From a virus, in the IMG/VR virus record IMGVR_UViG_3300022200_000056, positions 1 through 55,201 of that record: 55,201 bases of DNA; one strand, given 5' to 3'. The number at the start of each line of letters is the position of its first letter. Position 1 is the stretch's first letter. The translations under genes were made by a program, and so were the position numbers. Below are positions 47,112 through 55,201 of the stretch, in pieces. The notes under the pieces were generated by a model. It made no database searches and was not told where the DNA came from. It worked only from the letters and a program-made list of their open reading frames with translations.

Positions 47112-47477
47112 ATGAGAGCCGCAAAGATGAGGTGTGCCGCTAAGAAGCCAGTAGCATTAAAAGGTGGCGGCTCCACAAAACGCAACCCAATGGCAAAGAC
47201 ACTGCAACAAAAGCAGTTCGGGCCAAAATTAGTAACGCCCAAGAAGGGCAAAGGATCTTACACAAGAAAGGGCAAGCCCCTTTCTTTCTCGTCTGGGGGT
47301 AAAACAAAATCTCGTGTCAATGAGTCTGGTAATTATACGAAGCCTTCTCTTCGAAAGCAATTATTTGAGAAGATCAAGTCCGGCGGCAAAGGAGGAAAGC
47401 CCGGACAGTGGTCTGCTCGCAAGGCGCAGATGCTTGCTAAAGAATACAAATCAGCAGGCGGAGGTTATAAAAACTAA
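47112..47477 (+). CDS. Basic protein with YTKPSLRK / GQWSARKAQ motif
   Basis: The 121-residue, strongly basic protein has a Cys/Lys N-terminus (RAAKMRCAAKKPVALKGGGS) and a conserved-looking C-terminal domain: KSRVNESGNYTKPSLRKQLF, then GGKGGKPGQWSARKAQMLAK and AGGGYKN. I have seen this domain in other viruses and bacteria without a known function. ATG 47112 follows a GGAG box; an earlier start overlaps the previous gene. Confidence 0.74.
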   Translation: MRAAKMRCAAKKPVALKGGGSTKRNPMAKTLQQKQFGPKLVTPKKGKGSYTRKGKPLSFSSGGKTKSRVNESGNYTKPSLRKQLFEKIKSGGKGGKPGQWSARKAQMLAKEYKSAGGGYKN

Positions 47478-47483
47478 GCGCTA

Positions 47484-47711
47484 ATGATACATGTATTTTT
47501 ATTAATGGTTTACATCGGAGTGGGAGATGAAAGAAGACTAATAAGTAATGACATGTATTTTGCTGATATAGTTAGATGTAACTTTTTTGCGAAAGAAGTT
47601 TCTAGGAGGTACGGGAACTATCAAGACATTCAAAGTATGGACGCTAGGGATAAAGTGACGGCGTATTGCGTTCCAAAGTTAATTAAAAAGGGGAGCGTAA
47701 TGGTGTATTAA
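47484..47711 (+). CDS. Small protein with signal-like N-terminus
   Basis: The 75-residue protein starts MIHVFLLMVYIGVGDERRLI and has the phrase NDMYFADIVRCNFFAKEVSR; two Cys residues (RCNFF, AYCVPK) could pair. It shares the plan of the 36661 gene: hydrophobic start, Cys residues and short length. It is coupled to the next gene by TAATG. Confidence 0.68.
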   Translation: MIHVFLLMVYIGVGDERRLISNDMYFADIVRCNFFAKEVSRRYGNYQDIQSMDARDKVTAYCVPKLIKKGSVMVY

Positions 47712-48160
47712 TGGACCCAATCAGCGCAATTAGTATAGCAAGCACAGCTTACTCTGCCATAGTCAAAGGCTTTCAAGTGGGCCGCGATGTGGAATCTATG
47801 GCGGGAGATTTGGGAAGGTGGATGGGCGCCATACAAGATGTAAAAAATAGCCATGAAAAAGCAAGGGGCAGGAAGTTTGGGAGTATAGAAGAGGAAGCGC
47901 TTGAGACATTTGCCGCTAAGAAAAAAGCGGAAAGAATGGAAGAAGAGTTAAGAAATTTTATAAAAATGAATTATGGTCATAATGCTTGGGACCAAGTAAT
48001 AAGGATACAAGGTGAGATAAGAAAAGCAAGGCAGGAAGAGCAAGAGCGGCGCAAAAAGGAGTTTGAAGAACTTATAACAATTACAGCCATCATCTTGGGA
48101 TTACTCATATTTGCTGTTATAATAACTGTGTTAATTTGGAAATTTAAATATGCCGCTTAA
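47711..48160 (+). CDS. Helical protein with C-terminal membrane anchor
   Basis: The 149-residue protein has an N-terminal region SAISIASTAYSAIVKGFQVG, a long charged helix (about 40-118, Lys/Glu/Arg-rich) and one strong C-terminal membrane helix (ITITAIILGLLIFAVIITVL). This is a tail-anchored coiled-coil layout. It may span the envelope during DNA entry or act at the membrane in assembly. It overlaps the next gene by 11 bases. Confidence 0.7.
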   Translation: MDPISAISIASTAYSAIVKGFQVGRDVESMAGDLGRWMGAIQDVKNSHEKARGRKFGSIEEEALETFAAKKKAERMEEELRNFIKMNYGHNAWDQVIRIQGEIRKARQEEQERRKKEFEELITITAIILGLLIFAVIITVLIWKFKYAA

Positions 48161-48407
48161 GAAACCTCAAAAGAGTCTGAAGGCTTGGACAAAACAAAAG
48201 TGGAGAACTAAGAGCGGTAAGCCATCGACTCAAGGTTCAAAGGCTACTGGTGAGCGCTACCTGCCTGAGAAGGCAATCAAGGCTTTATCTTCTAAAGAGT
48301 ACGCGGCCACAACAAAAGCAAAGCGCAAGGGGACAAAGGCTGGCAAGCAGTTTGTTGCACAACCTAAGAAGGTAAAGGCAAAAGTTAAAAAGTATAGGAA
48401 GGTTTGA
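48150..48407 (+). CDS. Small very basic protein
   Basis: The 85-residue protein has about one third Lys/Arg and the recognisable phrase SLKAWTKQKWRTKSGKPSTQ followed by GERYLPEKAIKALSSKEYAA. I recall this phrase in many phages and some bacteria; function unknown. High charge suggests nucleic-acid binding, possibly DNA packing. It is coupled to both neighbours. Confidence 0.76.
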   Translation: MPLKKPQKSLKAWTKQKWRTKSGKPSTQGSKATGERYLPEKAIKALSSKEYAATTKAKRKGTKAGKQFVAQPKKVKAKVKKYRKV

Positions 48408-48409
48408 TA

Positions 48410-49087
48410 ATGGCTGTTGTTACACCAGATCTACCAGAAATTTTTGAAGAAGCATTTGAGCGGGCTGGCTTGGACATGAAAACTGGGTACGACCTAAGGA
48501 CAGCGCGGCGTAGTTTGAACCTGCTAACATTGGAGTGGCAAAACCGTGGACTTAATCTCTGGACTATTGATGCTGGCACACAGGCTCTTACAGCGGGCAC
48601 AGCAACTTATACAATGCCTACAGACACTATTGACCTCATTGAACACCAGATTCGTACAGGCAGTGGAACAAGCCAACTTGATACTAACGCACAGCGTATC
48701 AGCGTTTCTACATACGCTCAAAACGGCTCTAAGAATGTACAAGGAAAGCCTTCACAAATTTATGTTGACCGTCAAGCAACAAATGTTTCGGTTACTCTCT
48801 GGCCTGTACCGGACAGCAATGACTACACTCTCGCGTATTATAGACTTCGTGGGATCTCTGGGGTCTCGTCTGGGATAGGCACAACAGCAGATGTTCCGCC
48901 AAGATTTGTCCCCTGTCTGGTTTCGGGGTTGGCGTATTACATAGCCATGAAGAAGCCAGAAGTTGCGGGCCGTGTAGGGCCGCTTAAGCAAGAGTATGAG
49001 TTTCAGTTTGAGTTAGCCGCTAATGAAGACCAAGACTCGTCATCTATTAAGTTCGTGCCTTACGATACATTCTACTTAGGAGCATAA
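48410..49087 (+). CDS. Head-tail adaptor, P22 gp4-like tail accessory factor
   Basis: The 225-residue protein shows the gp4 pattern: [60 protein letters not shown], then [29 protein letters not shown] and a helical end with [16 protein letters not shown]. It should extend the portal ring and bind tail proteins. ATG 48410 is preferred over an upstream TTG. Together with the P22-type portal it supports a short-tailed virion. Confidence 0.85.
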   Translation: MAVVTPDLPEIFEEAFERAGLDMKTGYDLRTARRSLNLLTLEWQNRGLNLWTIDAGTQALTAGTATYTMPTDTIDLIEHQIRTGSGTSQLDTNAQRISVSTYAQNGSKNVQGKPSQIYVDRQATNVSVTLWPVPDSNDYTLAYYRLRGISGVSSGIGTTADVPPRFVPCLVSGLAYYIAMKKPEVAGRVGPLKQEYEFQFELAANEDQDSSSIKFVPYDTFYLGA

Positions 49088-49088
49088 C

Positions 49089-50063
49089 ATGGCATCATCA
49101 GTAAAAGTTAAATCCGGGGATACACTGTCTCAGATTGCAAAATCAAAAGGTGTCACCCTTCAAGCATTGCTTGCGGCGAACCCTGACATTAAGAACGCAA
49201 ATATGATTCGAGTTGGCCAAACTATTAAAATGCCAAAGGCTAATAGCGTACCGGGCAACACTAAGGGCAGTCCATACGGTCGCATGTCTCAAACCCAGAT
49301 GAACATGCTCAAGGGGACCAAAGATCAACAAAGGGCGGTAACATCTGCTCTTCGTAGCGAAGTATCTCGTTCAGGCGCGCAGACTACGCCTACACCTAAA
49401 AAGGAAAAAGAAATTCTTAATGCACCTTTTAATAAGTTACGTGAACGTGTACTAAAAAATAAACCTACAAAGAAACCATCTTCAAACTCTGGTAGCATGA
49501 GTGGGTTGCGGGATGATGATGTGGCGGCGAAGAAGGGCGGCATTATGAGGGGCGATCACAGCGGTAAAGAGCTTAAAGCAAAACAAAATAGAACTAAAAC
49601 TTTGCTTGGGTCAATAGATGAAGTAATGAACCCGGGCGGTAGAGAAAATCAAAAAAAGCGATTTGGCGGTGCTAGAAATGTACCTGCTTTAAGTGAGATT
49701 GCGCAAGGCACATACAATTACGCAAAGAAAAAACTTGCGAATCCCTCTAAGAAAGTTTCAGGTAGCATGAGTGGGCTTAAGGAAGGTGATGTGGCGGCAA
49801 AAAAAGGCGGTTACATGAAAAAGTATAAGTCAGGCGGAAAGACTTCATCAGAAGAAAACCGTTTGACTAAGTTGGGCCGCGCTAAGAAACCTCGGAGCCA
49901 ACAGGGTAACAGCATGGCTAATGATGTTACCACCAGCCTCGGTCGCACACGCGCTGACATGGAGGCTGTAGCTCGCGGTGGCGTAAAAGCAAAAAACAAG
50001 GGCGGCATTATGCGTGGCGCTGGCGCCGCTACACGCGGTAAGAAGTTTGGACGGTGTAGTTAA
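49089..50063 (+). CDS. LysM-domain protein with repeated KKGG motifs
   Basis: The 324-residue basic protein has an N-terminal LysM domain (residues 5-52: [39 protein letters not shown]), which binds peptidoglycan. It is followed by a long Lys/Ser-rich disordered region with two copies of [17 protein letters not shown] and a related final [18 protein letters not shown]. The LysM suggests contact with the cell wall during entry or anchoring of a virion part. It lies between two head-tail connector genes. The ending recurs in other marine phage proteins. Confidence 0.8.
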   Translation: MASSVKVKSGDTLSQIAKSKGVTLQALLAANPDIKNANMIRVGQTIKMPKANSVPGNTKGSPYGRMSQTQMNMLKGTKDQQRAVTSALRSEVSRSGAQTTPTPKKEKEILNAPFNKLRERVLKNKPTKKPSSNSGSMSGLRDDDVAAKKGGIMRGDHSGKELKAKQNRTKTLLGSIDEVMNPGGRENQKKRFGGARNVPALSEIAQGTYNYAKKKLANPSKKVSGSMSGLKEGDVAAKKGGYMKKYKSGGKTSSEENRLTKLGRAKKPRSQQGNSMANDVTTSLGRTRADMEAVARGGVKAKNKGGIMRGAGAATRGKKFGRCS

Positions 50064-50066
50064 TAA

Positions 50067-50585
50067 ATGGCTAATGCTAGGGGAAAATATGCCTACGGCA
50101 TCTGCGATAGGACAGGGTTTAGATACAAACTAAACGAACTTGTTTACGAGGTTGTCAATGGCGTTAAGACTGGTCTAAGGGTTGGGCGCGATGTGTTTGA
50201 CCCAGACCAACCCCAGAACTTTGTAGGGCGAGTTAGGACTAACGATCCTCAGTCATTGAGCAATCCTAGGCCAGACAGAACTGAGCCAGCCACAGCAAAC
50301 CAATTAGGCAACAACCCATTTAAGACCGGGACCCCCGGTGCAACAACAGACATTACGGTAACGGAAACAAATCATGGCAGGGATAGCGGGGACACTGTTA
50401 GGTTTAGAAACGTGGATGCGTTTGCTGGTATCTCGAAAAGTGCGATAGAACTTTCTTCTGGGTATGAGATTACAAAGGTAGATGCAAACACATATACTGT
50501 AACTGTATCTGCCACAGCAAGTGGCGCTGATATATATGGCGGTGGGACACTGGCAAGCGCTGGGCCTGTAACATTTAGCGCATAG
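50067..50585 (+). CDS. Connector-region structural protein, degenerate zinc-ribbon-like start
   Basis: The 172-residue protein starts GKYAYGICDRTGFRYKLNEL and continues with GLRVGRDVFDPDQPQNFVGR. In relatives I remember, these places hold two Cys pairs (CDRCG and CxxCxD); here only one Cys remains, so the metal site looks lost. Residues 92-172 are a beta domain (DITVTETNHGRDSGDTVRFR, ANTYTVTVSATASG). It lies between the adaptor and the next tail gene. Confidence 0.7.
   Translation: MANARGKYAYGICDRTGFRYKLNELVYEVVNGVKTGLRVGRDVFDPDQPQNFVGRVRTNDPQSLSNPRPDRTEPATANQLGNNPFKTGTPGATTDITVTETNHGRDSGDTVRFRNVDAFAGISKSAIELSSGYEITKVDANTYTVTVSATASGADIYGGGTLASAGPVTFSA
50438..50453. repeat. Dispersed palindrome site, 2 mismatches
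   Basis: AAGTGCGATAGAACTT lies inside the 50067 gene (encoding SAIELS). Confidence 0.4.
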
Positions 50586-50593
50586 AGGTAAAG

Positions 50594-51271
50594 ATGTCTT
50601 TTACATATGGCGAACTTAAAACGGCTATACAAGATTTCACAGAAAATGATGAGACATCCTTTGTTTCAAACATACCAGTGTTTATCCGTGCGGCTGAAGA
50701 GCGTATTTTAAAAAGTGTAGACCTAGAAAACTTTAGAAAAAATGCTACGTCTAATCTTACTTCAGGTGACGAGTATCTTTCTTTGCCTTCAGATTTTATG
50801 GCTCCGTTTTCTTTGTTTATTTCTCAAAGCGGTTCTGAGGCTTTCCTTTTGGAAAAAGATGTAAACTTTATGAGAGAGGCATACCCAGACAGAACATCAA
50901 CTGGGACGCCAAAGTATTACGCAATATTTGATACATCAGCAACAGCGGTAGGCGGCAATGTGGCGGGTAACTTTATCCTTGGTCCAACGCCCGATTCTAA
51001 CTACGCAGTAGAACTGCATTACTTTTATAGACCAGCCAGCCTTACTGCTGGCGCTGATACAGAATATACATGGCTCAGTACCAACGCGCCTAACGCCCTG
51101 CTTTATGCTTCACTAGTAGAAGGTTATATCTACATGAAGGGTGAGCAAGACATTATTGCCATGTATGAGGGACGCCTCAGCGAAAGCATGAGTCGCCTTA
51201 AAGACTTGGCAGAGGCGCGCGAAAATGATGACGCTTACAGAGAAGGTCTACCTCGTAGACCTCGCACATAA
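50594..51271 (+). CDS. Connector/tail protein
   Basis: The 225-residue protein reads FTYGELKTAIQDFTENDETS, IPVFIRAAEERILKSVDLEN, YLSLPSDFMAPFSLFI, GTPKYYAIFD, FILGPTPDSNYAVELHYFYR and a helical end with MYEGRLSESMSRLKDLAEAR. The order (helices, a beta core with LPxDF, then the ELHYFYRP strand) resembles phage neck or adaptor proteins and is shared in style with the 48410 gene. A second ring of the head-tail connector is the best guess. Confidence 0.76.
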   Translation: MSFTYGELKTAIQDFTENDETSFVSNIPVFIRAAEERILKSVDLENFRKNATSNLTSGDEYLSLPSDFMAPFSLFISQSGSEAFLLEKDVNFMREAYPDRTSTGTPKYYAIFDTSATAVGGNVAGNFILGPTPDSNYAVELHYFYRPASLTAGADTEYTWLSTNAPNALLYASLVEGYIYMKGEQDIIAMYEGRLSESMSRLKDLAEARENDDAYREGLPRRPRT

Positions 51272-51281
51272 GGAGTAAACT

Positions 51282-51725
51282 ATGGCAACAAGTAACGCCG
51301 CAACCACATATCTTGAACACGCTGTTCTAGATTTTATTTTCAAGAACAACTCGGAAAGTTTTACCACTCCGGGCAACAGCATTTACATTGGATTGGCTAC
51401 GGCTGTTTCTAATCCAGAAGCTGGCACAGTTACCGAGGTAAACACAACTACAGAAGATGCTAACTATGCTCGTCAGCAGGTGACGGCAGCTAACTGGACA
51501 CTGGCTTCTGTCGCAACAGATGCTCAGACAGTAACCAATGCGGCAAACATTGAGTACAGTGCATCGAGCGGTATTTCTTCATATACTGTGACGCATGTGT
51601 TTATTGCAGATGCTTCCACAAGCGGCAACATCTTGTTTATCGGTGCACTTGACGCCAACAAGACCATTGCTTCTGGTGACATCTTCCGCATCAATGCTGG
51701 TAACCTAACCGTTGAGTTGAAGTAA
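51282..51725 (+). CDS. Beta-rich tail/fibre-associated protein
   Basis: The 147-residue protein opens NAATTYLEHAVLDFIFKNNS and continues as Thr/Ala-rich strands (YIGLATAVSNPEAGTVTEV, SSYTVTHVFIADASTSGNIL), ending NLTVELK. I recall such openings in small fibre-associated proteins of marine phages. An AAGGAG box precedes it. No catalytic motif. Confidence 0.74.
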   Translation: MATSNAATTYLEHAVLDFIFKNNSESFTTPGNSIYIGLATAVSNPEAGTVTEVNTTTEDANYARQQVTAANWTLASVATDAQTVTNAANIEYSASSGISSYTVTHVFIADASTSGNILFIGALDANKTIASGDIFRINAGNLTVELK

Positions 51726-51726
51726 C

Positions 51727-52110
51727 ATGGCGCTAGTTCTCGCTGACCGAGTTAAGGAGACGACAACCACCACTGGCACTGGCACTTATACGCTTGCTGG
51801 TGCGGTAAATGGTTTTGAGTCTTTTAACAGCGTTGGCGATGGCAACACAACATTTTACTGTTGTTCAGATGGCACCGACTTTGAGGTTGGTATAGGTACA
51901 TACACTGCATCTGGTACGACCTTGGCCCGTACTACGATTTTGCAGTCAAGCAACTCTGACGCGGCGGTGAACTGGGGGGCTGGCACCCGTACGGTATTCT
52001 GTACGCTTCCAGCCGAAAAGATAGTGCATGACGATAACTTACAGTCTGAGGGTCTTGTTTACTTTGACCCAGCAGGTGAAGCCGTAGCACTGGCGATAGC
52101 ATTAGGATAG
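51727..52110 (+). CDS. Fibre-associated protein
   Basis: The 127-residue protein has the phrases LADRVKETTTTTGTGTYTLA, GFESFNSVGDGNTTFYC, FEVGIGTYTASGTTLARTTI and FCTLPAEKIV, a set common in phage fibre or baseplate proteins, where it probably forms a trimeric attachment domain. It starts one base after the preceding stop. Confidence 0.8.
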   Translation: MALVLADRVKETTTTTGTGTYTLAGAVNGFESFNSVGDGNTTFYCCSDGTDFEVGIGTYTASGTTLARTTILQSSNSDAAVNWGAGTRTVFCTLPAEKIVHDDNLQSEGLVYFDPAGEAVALAIALG

Positions 52111-52114
52111 AGAA

Positions 52115-52459
52115 ATGGCAAATGCATTCAAATCAGAAACGGATACAGCAATCGGCACATCTCCTGCCACTGTCTATACTTGTCCATCTTCTACTCAGGT
52201 AACAATTATTGGCTTGACTGTTGCTAACATTGTCACGAGTCAAATAGAGGTTGATGTACAGTTGGATGCAAGCACTCGCACTAGTGGCGCGGAAGACAGC
52301 GTGTATGTCATTAAGGATGCCCCTGTTCCAGTAGGGTCTTCTTTAGTTGTCATTGGTGGAGAACAGAAGGTTGTAATGGAGCCGGGGGATACCTTAAAGG
52401 TTACCTCTAACACAGCTTCATCAGCAGACGTGGTGGTGTCTTTACTGGAGATCAGCTAA
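52115..52459 (+). CDS. Small beta-rich structural protein
   Basis: The 114-residue protein reads TAIGTSPATVYTCPSSTQVT, IIGLTVANIV, IEVDVQLDASTRTSGAEDSV and PGDTLKVTSNTASSADVVVS, which looks like a small beta-sandwich. It precedes the large fibre gene with a TAATG overlap and is probably part of the fibre base or surface. Confidence 0.73.
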   Translation: MANAFKSETDTAIGTSPATVYTCPSSTQVTIIGLTVANIVTSQIEVDVQLDASTRTSGAEDSVYVIKDAPVPVGSSLVVIGGEQKVVMEPGDTLKVTSNTASSADVVVSLLEIS

Positions 52460-54726
52460 TGGGTTACCTTGGTGCAGGTGTTACACGCTTTAACACGGCA
52501 GATGGACTGACCGTAACAGGTGATGCTGATATCACAGGCGCTATCACGACTGATGGCCTGACCACTACTGCCAATGTTAACTTCGGCGACAACGACAAGG
52601 CTATCTTCGGTGCTGGCTCTGACCTTCAGATTTATCATGATGTAAGTCATAGTTACATCGTTGATAACGGCACTGGAAACTTGCGAATAAAGGCGCAAAA
52701 CTTTCAGGTTTTGGGCAATGCAGACAGCGAAGCGCAGATTGAAGCGTATCAAAACGATGGCGTTTATTTGTATTTTGACGGCAATCAGAAACTCGCCACC
52801 ACCTCTGGCGGCATTGATGTCACTGGCACTGTGACGGCTGATGGGCTGACGGTTGGTGACGGTCATCAGATTGGCGATGAAACTACTTACGACAATCTTG
52901 TTATTAAAAGTAGCACTGATGAGAATATGGTTTTGTCTGCTGGTGGTACAGGGCAGTTTATTTACAAAACTGGTTCAACCACACTGGACAACGGCAGTGA
53001 GAAGATGCGCCTCACTAATGATGGAAAATTAGGGCTGGGGACGAGTAGTATTAGCGGAAACGATGGAACACTTATTGTTGAGGGAAGTGATGGCAAGCAT
53101 CCAATAATAAAAGGAAATGATGGCAGCGGAAATGGATTTACGCTTCTTGCTGACAATTACCTATCAACCGAAAGTCAGCTTAATTTGGGGTTGAGTCACT
53201 CTGGCTCCAACGTAGTCCTTTCAAGAAATTGCAAAGTTAGTGATGTGGCTGATGACACTTATTTATCGTCACAAGACGTTTATACAACAAAACCAGCCGC
53301 TTTTACTTTAGACGAAGATGGTTCATTCCGATTTTACAATACAAATACTAGTGCAACTCGCTCTGTAGATAGCACTGTTACTTTAGATGAACGTATGCGT
53401 ATCGACAGTTCTGGCAACGTGGGCATTGGTACGAGTTCGCCGCAAGCAAGGGCTGAAATATCTGGTGGGCTGGATAACCGTTTAAGAATTAATTCAACAG
53501 ACGGCACAACATCAAATAACTACGGTATTGACTTTTCAACTGCTGGGACTGTTCGTGCAGGTATAAGATATAATGCAGGAAACAACTATCTAGCTTTTTA
53601 TGGTTATGACAACACAGAACGTATGCGCATCGATAGCAGTGGCAACGTGGGCATTGGGACGAACAGCGCGACCGCTAAATTGGATATGTCAGATGTCTCA
53701 CGCTATACTTTTAATGTTGGTAATGCCTATACGCTTCAGACATCTGTAAATGCCGCAGTGTCAGCCTTTGTTGACGATTATAAAAACGCTGCACAACATA
53801 TTTGGCAAACCAGCGGCACAGAACGTATGCGTATCGACAGTTCTGGCAACGTGGGCATTGGGACGAGTTTGCCAGATACGTCACCATCGACCAAACTACA
53901 TATCCGTGAAGATGATGCTGTTGATTACAAGGCAAGGGCTGTTGTTCAAGCTACAGACCAGCGTCTAGTTGCTGGCTCACATTGGCAGTCTGGGGTTACG
54001 GCTTATTCATATCTTCAAGCAACCAACGATGCTGAAACTATACCAAACAATCTTTTGTTAAACCCAGATGGCGGCAACGTGGGCATTGGAACGGATTCGC
54101 CAGCGGCTAAACTTGAGGTTTTGGGTTCAGACGATGCTAATAATTTAATCGTTGGTCATAACGATACTGATTTTGCCGTTTATACAGATAGCACAGTCGG
54201 TGAAGTTAGGTTAAAAGCTGAAGATGGAAGCGGCAGTAACTTTTCTAAGTTTATGTCATTTTACACACAGCCCTCTGGTTCTTCCGCCGCAGAACGTATG
54301 CGTATCACACCAGACGGCAAAGTGGGCATTGGAACGAGTTCGCCTAGCACTGCCCTAGATGTTAACGGTACAGTAACAGCCACAGCATTTGTTGGTGATG
54401 GCTCTGGGCTGACTGGGGTATCTTCTGGTGCAACATTACACGCTTGGGCAAACTTTAACCAAATTGGCACACAAACAATAAATGACAGCGTAGGCATATC
54501 CAGCCTTACAGATAATGGTGGTGGAACAACCACGCTAAATTTCTCAAGTGCTATGGCTAACACAACTTTTACAGCAACATCAGGACATATGAATGGTGGC
54601 ACAAAATTCCAATACCACGACTCAGATTCCGCATCCAATGTTAAAGTAGTTAATAGAGATGTTGATGGTGGTGGCGGTGAAGACGGAGATGAAATAGCCA
54701 CTCAAGTGGCAGGGGATGCGGCATAA
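52459..54726 (+). CDS. Large tail fibre with ERMRIDSSGNVGIGT repeats
   Basis: The 755-residue fibre is built from segments separated by the shaft motif ERMRIDSSGNVGIGTSSP, found complete or nearly so five times (from about residues 311, 388, 455, 535 and 611), a motif common in marine phage and giant-virus fibres. The N-terminal 130 residues include ADITGAITTDGLTTTANVNF and LQIYHDVSHSYIVDNGTGN. It ends without an S74 domain (DGGGGEDGDEIATQ); an S74 domain is present in the gene at the window's other edge. Probably an extended trimeric fibre. Confidence 0.87.
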   Translation: MGYLGAGVTRFNTADGLTVTGDADITGAITTDGLTTTANVNFGDNDKAIFGAGSDLQIYHDVSHSYIVDNGTGNLRIKAQNFQVLGNADSEAQIEAYQNDGVYLYFDGNQKLATTSGGIDVTGTVTADGLTVGDGHQIGDETTYDNLVIKSSTDENMVLSAGGTGQFIYKTGSTTLDNGSEKMRLTNDGKLGLGTSSISGNDGTLIVEGSDGKHPIIKGNDGSGNGFTLLADNYLSTESQLNLGLSHSGSNVVLSRNCKVSDVADDTYLSSQDVYTTKPAAFTLDEDGSFRFYNTNTSATRSVDSTVTLDERMRIDSSGNVGIGTSSPQARAEISGGLDNRLRINSTDGTTSNNYGIDFSTAGTVRAGIRYNAGNNYLAFYGYDNTERMRIDSSGNVGIGTNSATAKLDMSDVSRYTFNVGNAYTLQTSVNAAVSAFVDDYKNAAQHIWQTSGTERMRIDSSGNVGIGTSLPDTSPSTKLHIREDDAVDYKARAVVQATDQRLVAGSHWQSGVTAYSYLQATNDAETIPNNLLLNPDGGNVGIGTDSPAAKLEVLGSDDANNLIVGHNDTDFAVYTDSTVGEVRLKAEDGSGSNFSKFMSFYTQPSGSSAAERMRITPDGKVGIGTSSPSTALDVNGTVTATAFVGDGSGLTGVSSGATLHAWANFNQIGTQTINDSVGISSLTDNGGGTTTLNFSSAMANTTFTATSGHMNGGTKFQYHDSDSASNVKVVNRDVDGGGGEDGDEIATQVAGDAA
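53390..54342 (+). repeat. Dispersed in-gene fibre repeats (core GTGGGCATTGG)
   Basis: A sequence of about 50 bases encoding ERMRIDSSGNVGIGTSSP recurs near 53391, 53618, 53822 and, more divergent, 54070 and 54293, with 11 or more identical bases at its core each time. Near-identical DNA suggests recent duplication and allows segment shuffling. Confidence 0.75.
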
Positions 54727-55148
54727 TGCGTTTGATTGAAAGATTAACAAAAGCAAAGCAAACTCTGACGCCATTTCAAACAGAATACGCTGTCGTTTAT
54801 GAGGATGTTGATATGGAAACCTGCTTTATTATGCACCCTGACCCAAATGCTATGGCGGCTTTAATGGCTGGCGGTATATTCCCACCAGTGTGGGTGCATT
54901 GGGAACTAGCAAAGGATGAGGCAAAACCAGACTTCAAAAAACATACTCGTGGTTACTTGCTTCACGACACACCAAGAGAGCCAGCTAAAACCGAACAGGA
55001 AGCAATATTGTATTTAATAATGAAGGATTTGCCACAACATATCTGGCGTAATTGGAATAGCGGCAATAAACCAAAGATGGCTATTTGCAAGCGTGAGCAG
55101 TTACCAGTAGATAGAACATTTAGAAACACTTGGAGACTAGCGGCATGA
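54726..55148 (+). CDS. Fibre-locus hypothetical protein
   Basis: The 140-residue protein reads FQTEYAVVYEDVDMETCFIM, GGIFPPVWVHWELAKDEAK, TEQEAILYLIMKDLPQHIW and CKREQLPVDRTFRNTWRL. The closing phrase PVDRTFRxxW occurs in small proteins of phage fibre loci that I have seen, possibly fibre assembly chaperones. It overlaps the fibre stop by one base and the next start (ATGA). Confidence 0.72.
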   Translation: MRLIERLTKAKQTLTPFQTEYAVVYEDVDMETCFIMHPDPNAMAALMAGGIFPPVWVHWELAKDEAKPDFKKHTRGYLLHDTPREPAKTEQEAILYLIMKDLPQHIWRNWNSGNKPKMAICKREQLPVDRTFRNTWRLAA

Positions 55149-55201
55149 CCGATGTATTCATTATTGATAAAGATGGCAACGAAGCTAATGCGGCTGATGT
55201 C
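55145..55201 (+). CDS. Start of a fibre-locus gene, cut by the window edge
   Basis: Nineteen codons are visible (MTDVFIIDKDGNEANAADV). The ATG overlaps the previous stop. Too little is present to identify a family; the position suggests another fibre-associated protein. Confidence 0.6.
   Translation, partial: MTDVFIIDKDGNEANAADV

Noticed and set aside
53390-54342. Possible CRISPR-like repeat array
   Set aside because: The repeats are in frame, unevenly spaced and encode a known fibre shaft motif.

Overview
The window is a contiguous stretch of a tailed-phage genome with no cellular backbone gene. The virion set points to a short-tailed (podovirus-type) phage: a P22-type portal, a P22 gp4-type adaptor, a gp10-like stabilisation protein, a block of internal or ejection proteins, and no tape measure, tail-tube or sheath genes. 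Many of the small basic and low-complexity structural proteins are of kinds I associate with marine phages of Alphaproteobacteria (SAR11, SAR116, Roseobacter), so that is the inferred host range. I saw no integrase, repressor gene, RNA polymerase, DNA polymerase or tRNA. Both edges cut through the tail-fibre locus: the first gene lacks its start and the last lacks its end.

Layout. (1) 1-21.5 kb, plus strand: end of an S74-type fibre gene, a second fibre with a collagen-like collar domain, tail proteins, a holin group, a metallophosphoesterase, a T7-lysozyme-like amidase, internal virion proteins (one with a transglycosylase domain) and one giant 3063-residue polyvalent protein. A perfect 11-bp hairpin ends this block. 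(2) 21.6-25.0 kb, minus strand: recombination genes (PD-(D/E)XK nuclease, DUF1071/Sak3 annealing protein, SSB-like protein, HNH nuclease) and small regulators. (3) 25.1-28.3 kb, plus strand: RusA resolvase, TOPRIM/DnaB-type primase-helicase and a DUF6378/MazG-like protein, with an AT-rich palindrome array before the helicase. (4) 28.4-34.5 kb, minus strand: an accessory operon built around a MoxR AAA+ ATPase and a metallopeptidase/VWA (DUF2201-like) partner, plus small unknown genes and a frameshifted ParB-like gene. (5) 34.5-35.1 kb: a divergent, GC-rich, hairpin-rich region with no convincing gene. (6) 35.1-55.2 kb, plus strand: small and large terminase, portal, GroES-like co-chaperonin, scaffold, decoration protein, major capsid protein, adaptors, many small basic proteins and tail-fibre genes.

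How it works together. Packaging and head genes (35-45 kb) lead into connector and fibre genes (48-55 kb) and then, presumably across the window edges, into the fibre, lysis and ejection genes (0-21 kb). The two minus blocks and the helicase block are the likely early or middle regions. Two repeat families may tie regulation together: a 16-bp palindrome, AAGTTCTATAGAACTT, scattered at about 13 sites and densest from 21 to 36 kb, and TAACTAGTTA-type palindromes clustered at 25.67-25.71 and 36.25-36.33 kb. These, the MoxR/VWA operon and the giant modular protein are the most interesting parts. All family assignments are from motif recognition by eye; no database search was run.
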